From ZLKRG08 sp046094385 (lineage in GTDB: Bacteria > Actinomycetota > Actinomycetes > Nanopelagicales > Nanopelagicaceae): DNA of 6,227 nt. A program made the position numbers and the translations under genes. The notes below the pieces were generated by a model that did no database searches, was not told the DNA's origin, and saw only the letters and a list, made by a program, of their open reading frames with translations. Where the stretch lies: NCBI GenBank assembly GCA_046094385.1, contig JBJTHJ010000010.1, positions 1 through 6,227 of the forward strand, in the 5' to 3' direction. Of this stretch, positions 1 through 4,158 are shown one piece after another. The stretch's first letter is position 1. The number at the start of each line of letters is the position of its first letter.

Positions 1-242
1 GTCTGGAGTCTGTTCGTTTTCACGATCTTCGTCACACCGCCATCACGCTATTGGTCAGCTCGGGTGCAGACATTCTCGCAATCAGCAGGGTTGCGGGTCA
101 TTCAAAGCCATCGACTACCCTGAATGTGTATGCCCATGAGCTAGATGGCTCCACGGAGACTATTCGAATGAAGATCGACAAGATGGTGGATGAAAGTGGA
201 TGCGACAGAAATGCGACAGACGGCAATTTGAAAACTGCTTAA
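1..242 (+). CDS. Tyrosine recombinase/phage-type integrase, C-terminal end (partial at left edge)
   Basis: The reading frame enters from the left (first whole codon at 3) and ends with TAA at 240-242, giving about 79 residues of the catalytic domain. The signature residues of the family are visible in order: the His and Arg of the HDLRHT box (His at 21-23, Arg at 30-32), a His in the AGHS box (99-101), and the nucleophilic Tyr in NVYAH (codon 129-131). About 37 residues follow the Tyr, ending in a polar tail. These proteins cut and rejoin DNA at att sites through a phosphotyrosine intermediate, and the gene commonly lies beside its own att site. Here the stop is about 68 bp from a half tRNA gene, which fits that arrangement. 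The N-terminal arm-binding part and first catalytic Arg are outside the window, so I cannot say whether the gene is intact. XerC/XerD are less likely given the tRNA context. Confidence 0.9.
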   Translation, partial: LESVRFHDLRHTAITLLVSSGADILAISRVAGHSKPSTTLNVYAHELDGSTETIRMKIDKMVDESGCDRNATDGNLKTA

Positions 243-322
243 ACAAGAGATTAGGAATGATTCCCGTTCAAACTAAGCTGTCGAGGTTAGTTGCTGAGAT
301 CTGAAGAAGCGGATTATGAGTC
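243..322. other. Probable att junction of an integrated element
   Basis: The stretch joins the integrase stop to the anticodon arm of the split tRNA. Integrase genes of many actinobacterial elements sit next to the att site, and crossovers in tRNA genes often fall in the anticodon arm. The likely crossover core is therefore the anticodon loop and stem at about 310-322. A 6-bp inverted repeat, GGTTAG (285-290) and CTAACC (330-335), is centred on position 310, the point where tRNA similarity ends, although CTAACC is also simply part of the tRNA D loop. The junction call is inference from position and from the tRNA breakpoint, because the other end of the element is not in the window. Confidence 0.5.
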
Positions 323-352
323 CGGGGCTCTAACCGACTGAGCTACCCCCTC
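310..352 (-). pseudogene. 5' half of a tRNA with CAT anticodon (elongator Met or Ile2), truncated after the anticodon arm
   Basis: Read on the minus strand from 352, the sequence shows the 5' acceptor strand (346-352), T8-A9, a D arm with stem GCTC/GAGC (340-343 with 327-330) and a GG-containing loop, then an anticodon arm with loop CTCATAA (314-320) and anticodon CAT (316-318). The anticodon stem pairs for four base pairs. The fifth pair (C325 with C309) is mismatched, and after it no variable loop, TTCRA-type T arm or complementary 3' acceptor strand follows. So only the 5' half of a tRNA is present. CAT fits elongator Met or lysidine-modified Ile2; the missing half would be needed to decide. 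It starts 14 bp after the stop of the membrane protein gene on the same strand and lies between that gene and the integrase. Most likely it is an attachment-site remnant and not a working tRNA. Confidence 0.75.
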
Positions 353-366
353 GTGCGCGGTAAATC

Positions 367-1047
367 TTACTTCTTCTTGGAAAGCGCTTTATCCAATCCA
401 AAGAAGAGAAGCGCCAGCACATAACTTGCCACGTAGATCATTACCAATGTGGTCGCAACCGAGAAATATCCATATTCAATGACATCAAAAAAACCATATG
501 GATATCGGTCAATGATTGCACCTCGGCTAAAGGTATAAGCAAGGTATGCAGTTGGTATGGCAAACACCGAAATAGTCATTTTAAAATCAAAGAAATTTCT
601 GGGTCCGATTAGTAACCAAACTAGGACCGTGATAACTGGCGTTATGTAATGTTGAAAAGCATTGGTGTAGACGTTCCAGCTTTGTGGATCTGCTGTTGGC
701 GCTATCAGTAGATGATAGAGAATTCCGGTCATTGTGATCATCAAAATCGATGTACTTCTCAACCACCGGAACCGCTGGTCGTTTCGATTGAAATTCAAGT
801 ACAGCATCGTAATTGTGATGGCAACCAATGCATTACTCCAGATGGTGAAGTAACCAAATAGATCTATAAATCTAGTCAGCGCACCAGCCATTCCAGGCGC
901 GTGAGGACCAAATAGATGTGGCTCATATTCATCTTCAGGAACTAAGTCGAAGGTATTAACTATCAAGGAGCCACCAAAACCCAACCAAGCAGAGATTGCG
1001 TTGATCCCGATTAGTACTTTTGCTTTGCTTGCCATTCTCAAATCCAT
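367..1047 (-). CDS. Pr6Pr-type integral membrane protein
   Basis: The product has 226 residues with about six hydrophobic helices, at roughly residues 10-30, 60-84, 98-116, 132-149, 156-173 and 191-218, and a lysine-rich C-terminus (SKKK) likely on the cytoplasmic side. Features recalled from Pr6Pr proteins (related to FAR-17a/AIG1-like membrane proteins) are present: FTIWSN after helix 2 begins, GILYHLLIAP in helix 3, ITPVITVLVWLLIGP in helix 4, YLAYTFSRG plus DRYPYGFFD between helices 5 and 6, and a GYF motif before the last helix. The loop between helices 1 and 2 is acidic and His-rich (about residues 34-50). The function of the bacterial family is not established; eukaryotic AIG1/ADTRP-like relatives are lipid hydrolases, but I cannot transfer that role. 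The ATG at 1047 was chosen; a second in-frame ATG at 1035 is possible. There is no clear Shine-Dalgarno site. Confidence 0.8.
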   Translation of the reverse strand: MDLRMASKAKVLIGINAISAWLGFGGSLIVNTFDLVPEDEYEPHLFGPHAPGMAGALTRFIDLFGYFTIWSNALVAITITMLYLNFNRNDQRFRWLRSTSILMITMTGILYHLLIAPTADPQSWNVYTNAFQHYITPVITVLVWLLIGPRNFFDFKMTISVFAIPTAYLAYTFSRGAIIDRYPYGFFDVIEYGYFSVATTLVMIYVASYVLALLFFGLDKALSKKK

Positions 1048-1079
1048 GGTTAATGTTAATTCTCAAGTAGCCTTCAACT
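1048..1079. promoter_or_regulatory. Compact divergent promoter region, probably leaderless on both sides
   Basis: Only 32 bp separate two divergent starts. On the plus strand TAGCCT (1068-1073) lies six bases before the ATG at 1080. On the minus strand TAACAT (1053-1058) lies five bases before the ATG at 1047. Both fit the TANNNT -10 element of actinobacterial housekeeping promoters, at a distance where transcription would start at or next to the A of ATG. Neither gene has a Shine-Dalgarno sequence, as expected for leaderless messages. No convincing -35 element is visible for either, so this is a prediction from spacing. Confidence 0.35.
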
Positions 1080-1679
1080 ATGCGATTTCGGTTGATTTTG
1101 GTCCTGTGCCTTCTAGCCAACGTAACCTCCGTGGCTCAAGCTGCACCAAAATACAGATTCCCAATCCCAAGTACTGTTGATTGCAAACCCAGTTACACCC
1201 GATATCACCACGATTATCCCGCCACCGATATCTTGGTTAAAAAGGGTTGTCGATATGTTGCTGTGACCGCCGCCGTGGTCGATGAATTACGAAGAAGCGA
1301 TCCATATGATTACCGAAATCCACTTCCGATAACTAAAGGTGGGATCTATATATCTATCGTTGGAGACGATGGGGTTAGGTACTATGCATCTCACCTAAAG
1401 CGAATTGCACCTGGCATCCAAGTTGGCACTCGCGTAGAGGCGGGAACCCTGCTTGGGTATGTCGGAAATACTGGTGATGCCAAAGGAACTTCACCACATA
1501 TTCACTTTGGCATTAGCTGGCCAACTGCAGAGGCTGACATTTGGTGGGTGCGACGGGGCATGGTCTTTCCGTGGCGCTATTTGGATAAATGGAAAGAGGG
1601 AAAAGATCGATCTCCTGCAAGTGAGGTAAAAGCACTTTTGGCGAAAACTGGCGAGATTCCACCGATTCCGAAGAAATGA
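1080..1679 (+). CDS. Secreted M23 (LytM/lysostaphin-type) metallopeptidase
   Basis: The product has 199 residues. Residues 1-21 form a Sec signal peptide: a short basic start, a hydrophobic LILVLCLLA core and an AQA-A cleavage site, with no lipobox. The M23 fold follows, with zinc ligands from the YHHDYPATDI segment (His44 and Asp50) and from HIHFG (His140, His142), plus the conserved SHL histidine (His105) that usually helps catalysis. The GYVGNTGDAKGTSPHIHFG stretch is typical of the family's C-terminal active-site region. His44-x5-Asp50 is longer than the H-x3-D of LytM, a YPATD variant I recall in actinobacterial secreted members. Cys35 and Cys57 could form a disulfide. Family members cleave peptide cross-links in peptidoglycan, so a role in wall remodelling outside the membrane is likely; a degenerate regulator is possible but all ligands are present. 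pnuC starts 10 bp downstream, so the two are probably co-transcribed. Confidence 0.88.
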   Translation: MRFRLILVLCLLANVTSVAQAAPKYRFPIPSTVDCKPSYTRYHHDYPATDILVKKGCRYVAVTAAVVDELRRSDPYDYRNPLPITKGGIYISIVGDDGVRYYASHLKRIAPGIQVGTRVEAGTLLGYVGNTGDAKGTSPHIHFGISWPTAEADIWWVRRGMVFPWRYLDKWKEGKDRSPASEVKALLAKTGEIPPIPKK

Positions 1680-1689
1680 GAAGTAGACA

Positions 1690-2355
1690 ATGAGTATTCT
1701 GCAATGGTTATTCGAAGCCACTATAAATTTCGGCAGTAAGTCGATTGCCGTGCGCGAGATTATTGGTGGGAGCTTGGGCTTAACTAGCGCGATCCTTGGT
1801 GCTAAACGTTTAGTTGCAGCTTGGCCGATTGGAATAATTGGGGATGCTTTATTAGTAACAGTTTTCTTAGGAGCAGTCTTCTCATTTGGCGATGTTTCCC
1901 AACAAAGTAACTTCTATGGTCAAGCAGGTCGCAATCTGCTACTTATAGTGGTCAGTATCTATGGTTGGGTCCGTTGGTCGCATCACAAACGATTGGGTAA
2001 AGATGTTCCAGCAGTCGTACCACGTTGGACCACCACCAAGGAGAAGTTGTGGTTGGTTCCAGTAATAATTATCTTCTTCCTAATCTCGAAGCAGGTCTTC
2101 AAATCATTAGGCGAATCAGGACAGTGGCTCTTTGTGGATACTTGGATATTTACGGGAACCGCACTGGCGACATTTGGAATGAGTCGAGGATATGTGGAAT
2201 TTTGGTTAGTTTGGATTGCAGTTGACTTGGTTGGAGTTCCTTTTGCATTTAGCAATGGCTATTACCCGACCGGAACCTTATATGCGATCTATTTACCTTT
2301 TGTGATTTGGGGATTCTTTAACTGGCTCAAAATTTCAAAGCTAGAAAGCAAATAA
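1690..2355 (+). CDS. pnuC: PnuC-family nicotinamide riboside/NMN transporter
   Basis: The product has 221 residues and about seven membrane helices, with family marks throughout: a WPIGIIGD segment (about residues 45-52), YGWVRW at the end of the third main helix (91-96), and the C-terminal block FWLVWIAVDLVG, then the YYPTGTLYAIY helix (190-201) and GFFNW (208-212). PnuC proteins are semiSWEET-like facilitators that let nicotinamide riboside or related NAD precursors into the cell, where phosphorylation traps them. The position that in several PnuC proteins holds an Asn in the W-x-x-W-x-x-x-N motif is Asp179 here. The ATG follows the peptidase stop by 10 bp, with a weak GAGAAG ribosome site overlapping that stop, which suggests translational coupling. 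No NAD-type riboswitch fits in the 32-bp region before the operon. The gene ends just before a strong hairpin terminator. The exact vitamin transported (NR, thiamine or riboflavin types exist) is not proven by sequence. Confidence 0.9.
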   Translation: MSILQWLFEATINFGSKSIAVREIIGGSLGLTSAILGAKRLVAAWPIGIIGDALLVTVFLGAVFSFGDVSQQSNFYGQAGRNLLLIVVSIYGWVRWSHHKRLGKDVPAVVPRWTTTKEKLWLVPVIIIFFLISKQVFKSLGESGQWLFVDTWIFTGTALATFGMSRGYVEFWLVWIAVDLVGVPFAFSNGYYPTGTLYAIYLPFVIWGFFNWLKISKLESK

Positions 2356-2356
2356 A

Positions 2357-2386
2357 AAACCTCCGAGAATTTCTTCTCGGAGGTTT
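2357..2386. terminator. Bidirectional intrinsic terminator between pnuC and the cold-shock gene
   Basis: A perfect 13-bp stem (2357-2369 with 2374-2386) closes a 4-base TTTC loop, with core CCTCCGAGAA/TTCTCGGAGG. It begins one base after the pnuC stop and ends 13 bp before the cold-shock stop. On the minus strand the stem is followed by an unbroken T run (complement of the A run at 2354-2359), a strong rho-independent terminator for the cold-shock gene. On the plus strand the T tract is only the TTT ending the stem followed by AATAA, so termination of pnuC is probably weaker. Confidence 0.9.
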
Positions 2387-2399
2387 AATAAGTGTTAAA

Positions 2400-2603
2400 T
2401 TAGTTAGCAGTTACTTGATCAGCCTGTGGGCCTTTTGGACCCTGGACGACCTCGAAAGATACTGACTGACCCTCGTTAAGGGACTTGTAACCATTGCCTT
2501 GGATAGCTGAGTAGTGAACAAATACATCTTGTCCGCCACCATCTACTGCAATAAAGCCGAAGCCCTTTTCAGAGTTGAACCACTTAACTGTGCCTGTTGC
2601 CAT
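2400..2603 (-). CDS. cspA: Cold-shock domain protein (CspA family)
   Basis: This 67-residue protein is a single cold-shock OB-fold, the usual length for the family. It begins MATGTVKWFNSEKGFGFI, carries the RNP1 motif (KGFGFI) and RNP2 motif (VFVHYSAI), and ends in the QGPKGPQADQV segment common in Actinobacteria. The aromatic residues of the two motifs and Trp8 stack on nucleotides, so the protein binds single-stranded RNA or DNA and acts as an RNA chaperone in the cytoplasm; members can be cold-induced or constitutive. The start is supported by an AGGA site (2614-2617) ten bases upstream. The gene is monocistronic: it has a long structured leader and a strong terminator right after the stop. 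The symbol is generic; which csp paralogue this is cannot be told from the window. Confidence 0.96.
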   Translation of the reverse strand: MATGTVKWFNSEKGFGFIAVDGGGQDVFVHYSAIQGNGYKSLNEGQSVSFEVVQGPKGPQADQVTAN

Positions 2604-2718
2604 TAATTGTTTTTCCTATTTCTTTATTCTTTAACTGTAGCGAAGCTTGGATTTGGCTTCGCTGGTCTTCCTTCTAGCCAAATTTCTTTTAAAAACTAAA
2701 GCTTCGAGCGTCCGACTG
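2604..2718 (-). promoter_or_regulatory. Structured 5' leader of the cold-shock gene with alternative hairpins
   Basis: Read along the minus-strand transcript there are four pairing segments: 1 (2706 to 2699, CGAAGCTT), 2 (2683 to 2676, ATTTGGCT), 3 (2663 to 2651, AGCGAAGC overlapping AGCCAAAT) and 4 (2648 to 2639, containing AAGCTTCG and GCTTCGCT). Segments 1:4 (8 bp) can enclose 2:3 (8 bp). The alternative is a 3:4 hairpin (8 bp, 9-base loop). The two states exclude each other. The leader then runs through an A-rich stretch to the AGGA ribosome site. Long structured leaders are a known feature of cold-shock mRNAs. The 5' end at about 2718 is a guess from a TAGGCT -10-like hexamer at 2725-2730, which has no good -35 partner. 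Confidence 0.45.
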
Positions 2719-2862
2719 GTGGTAAGCCTACCTGCCTTATCGCCCCCTACCTAACGCAAGCTCTCCCATGAGGTGGACAAAGCCAGGTGATTCATTGGAA
2801 AATTGCGTAGTAGCCGAGCAAGAGTCTTTTTGGGCTGGGGAAGGTGCAATAAGTACCTTGCT

Positions 2863-2867
2863 AGGAG
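2863..2867 (+). promoter_or_regulatory. Ribosome binding site of the DUF3145 gene
   Basis: AGGAG lies nine bases before the ATG at 2877, a near-ideal Shine-Dalgarno site. It fixes the start, and the protein then begins MKRGFLTIHS, matching the usual start of DUF3145 proteins. Confidence 0.75.
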
Positions 2868-2876
2868 CTACCTCTA

Positions 2877-3332
2877 ATGAAACGTGGGTTCTTAACAATC
2901 CACTCATGTCCGATGGCGTTGGTACGCCATGTTGATTGGGCGATTGAAAATACTTTGGGCCAAGTGCAATTATCTTGGCGAAATCAACCATTGGTTCCCG
3001 GAACCGAACGTACACAAGTCGATTGGCGATCTCAGAGAGATCTATCCTCAGATTTAGCAAGTGCGCTAAAGAGTTGGCACTATTTGCGATTTGAAATCAA
3101 CTCAGAGGGTCAATTATTTCGCTTCACTCCCAACTTGGGGTTACATCGAGCTTCCATTGATGAATTAGGGAATCTGTTAATGACTGAGCATCAAATAAAA
3201 ACTGCCATGTCAAAGACAGATGAAGAGATGCGAATTGCGCTGGATGTGGCGCTTGGAACAGAGTGGGAAGTGGAATTAGAGCGTTTCCGTGGGGTAGATT
3301 TACAGGAGATAACACAACTTCGTGCAATTTAG
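2877..3332 (+). CDS. DUF3145 family protein
   Basis: The product has 151 residues and is soluble, with no signal peptide or membrane segment. It matches the pattern I recall for DUF3145, a family restricted to Actinobacteria: RGFLTIHSCPMAL at the start (usually RGVLYVHSAP-AL), HVDWAIENTLG at 18-28, L-W-QP-PGT at 32-43, W50, the ASALKSWHYLRFE helix-strand at 61-73, FTPNLGLHR at 83-91, and a C-terminal helix ending around EWEVELERFR (129-138). The molecular function is unknown. As I recall, in streptomycetes and others the gene lies beside the fabD-fabH-acpP-fabF cluster, and here fabF and accD lie just across a convergent junction, so a link to fatty-acid synthesis is a reasonable guess. It is probably co-transcribed with the SIMPL gene, which follows after 26 bp. 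Confidence 0.85.
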   Translation: MKRGFLTIHSCPMALVRHVDWAIENTLGQVQLSWRNQPLVPGTERTQVDWRSQRDLSSDLASALKSWHYLRFEINSEGQLFRFTPNLGLHRASIDELGNLLMTEHQIKTAMSKTDEEMRIALDVALGTEWEVELERFRGVDLQEITQLRAI

Positions 3333-3345
3333 TTAGGGTGAAAAA

Positions 3346-3353
3346 AGGAAGAG
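3346..3353 (+). promoter_or_regulatory. Ribosome binding site deciding the SIMPL start
   Basis: AGGAAGAG ends five bases before the ATG at 3359. It favours this start over the in-frame GTG at 3338 and over the upstream ATG at 3263, which would overlap the DUF3145 gene by 70 bp and add a non-hydrophobic extension in front of the membrane anchor. Confidence 0.7.
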
Positions 3354-3358
3354 AACAA

Positions 3359-4099
3359 ATGGACGAGATGATCGAAAAGCGTAAGGCCACCACGATTCTG
3401 ATAGCAGCAGTGATTGTTTCATTGGCGATGGGATTAGGTTTAGCACGCGTTGGCTCTGGCTTTGCATCTCGCTCCAGTGATGGAATTGTGGTCACGGGGT
3501 CGGCAAAGGTGGATGCTGTTGCCGATAATGTAGTTTGGACGCTATCCATTCAAAACACCGGAAAGACCCCGGCTACTGCGGTAAGTGGTATTGACTCCGG
3601 GATCAATTCACTTCAAAAATACTTGATAGATGGTGGTATTAAGAGCGAACAACTTACTTTAGGTGCGGTGAGTAGCTATCCGACCGAAGAGTATATAAAT
3701 GGCAATCCAACGGGGCGGATCTTAAATTACCGAGCCAATCGTGAGATCACAGTTCGTACCAAAGATGTTCAGCTTGCCTCTAAGTTAAGTCAAAATATCG
3801 GCACTCTGCTTCAAGCGGGAGTCAATGTAAGCAACTATGGTCCGCAGTATTATCTCTCCACACTTTCAAAGATTCGCCCTGAGCTATTGAAGGAAGCGAC
3901 CAAAGATGCCAAGTTACGCGCTGAGGCCATGACCGATGCAGTTGGCGGCAAAGTTGGGGCAATCACTTCGGTTAAAGCAGGGCCGATTCAAGTAACTACA
4001 CCTGATTCAACAATGACTTCAGATATGGGAATGTACGACACCTCTAGCATCGATAAGACGGTGACTGCGACAGTCACCGTAACTTTCAAAACTAGCTAA
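3359..4099 (+). CDS. Membrane-anchored SIMPL (DUF541/YggE-like) domain protein
   Basis: With the ATG at 3359 the protein has 246 residues. A basic N-terminus (EKRK) precedes one hydrophobic helix (about residues 11-29), either a signal anchor or an uncleaved signal, placing the rest outside the membrane. The SIMPL domain spans about 42-246: it opens with IVVTGSAKVDAVADNVVWTL, includes the GIKSEQLTLGAVSSYPTEEY and YRANREITVRT strands, the KEATKDAKLRAEAMTDAVGGKVGAI helix and a final VTATVTVTF strand. This order is typical of DUF541/YggE proteins, which are linked to oxidative-stress tolerance or outer-surface assembly but have no agreed biochemical role. The start was chosen because an AGGAAGAG site (3346-3353) lies five bases upstream; an in-frame GTG at 3338 and an ATG at 3263 inside the DUF3145 gene are less likely. 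No good terminator follows. Confidence 0.87.
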   Translation: MDEMIEKRKATTILIAAVIVSLAMGLGLARVGSGFASRSSDGIVVTGSAKVDAVADNVVWTLSIQNTGKTPATAVSGIDSGINSLQKYLIDGGIKSEQLTLGAVSSYPTEEYINGNPTGRILNYRANREITVRTKDVQLASKLSQNIGTLLQAGVNVSNYGPQYYLSTLSKIRPELLKEATKDAKLRAEAMTDAVGGKVGAITSVKAGPIQVTTPDSTMTSDMGMYDTSSIDKTVTATVTVTFKTS

Positions 4100-4158
4100 T
4101 CTTTTATACCTAATCGATTTCCACGATCTTGCATGGTTTGGTGGCTAGTTAACAGTAT
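4100..4158. other. Convergent junction between the SIMPL gene and accD without an obvious terminator
   Basis: The 59 bp between two convergent stops contain no GC-rich hairpin followed by a T run on either strand. The only inverted repeat is AACTAGC (4090-4096) with GCTAGTT (4144-4150), seven base pairs with a 47-base loop and no T tract, which is unconvincing. Transcripts may overlap here or end by Rho. Confidence 0.4.

Larger units (their letters stand above)
2604..2876. other. Intergenic region between divergent csp and DUF3145 genes
   Basis: This 273-bp gap must hold both promoters. The csp-proximal part (up to about 2718) is the structured leader. The rest (about 2719-2876) shows no open frame with family similarity, no tRNA and no terminator. 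A partly symmetric GGTAAGCCTACC lies at 2721-2732 near the supposed csp promoter. Towards DUF3145 there is an AATAAG hexamer near 2848-2853 that could be part of a promoter, but it has no matching -35. Confidence 0.5.

Noticed and set aside
243..352. Complete tRNA with an intron or odd variable loop
   Set aside because: No T-arm with its TTCRA loop and no 3' acceptor strand complementary to the 5' one appears downstream of the anticodon arm before the integrase.
1491..1721. Minus-strand open frames over the M23 and pnuC genes
   Set aside because: They lie opposite clearly conserved coding sequence and show no recognisable domain.
1983..2255. Minus-strand 90-residue frame and plus-strand 66-residue frame inside pnuC
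   Set aside because: Both overlap the conserved PnuC core in other frames with no ribosome site or family likeness.
2721..2732. GGTAAGCCTACC resembling a DtxR/IdeR iron box near the supposed csp promoter
   Set aside because: Only about half of the 19-bp consensus matches and one arm lacks a base, so the similarity is too weak to call a regulator site.
2737..3060. 107-residue open frame on the minus strand overlapping the start of the DUF3145 gene
   Set aside because: Its sequence resembles no family and it overlaps a gene with a good ribosome site and clear family similarity; it is a shadow frame.
3263..3358. Longer N-terminus for the SIMPL protein
   Set aside because: It would overlap the DUF3145 gene by 70 bp and add residues before the membrane anchor; the ATG at 3359 has a strong ribosome site.
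4090..4150. AACTAGC/GCTAGTT inverted repeat as a terminator
   Set aside because: Seven AT-rich pairs with a 47-base loop and no T run cannot be supported as an intrinsic terminator.
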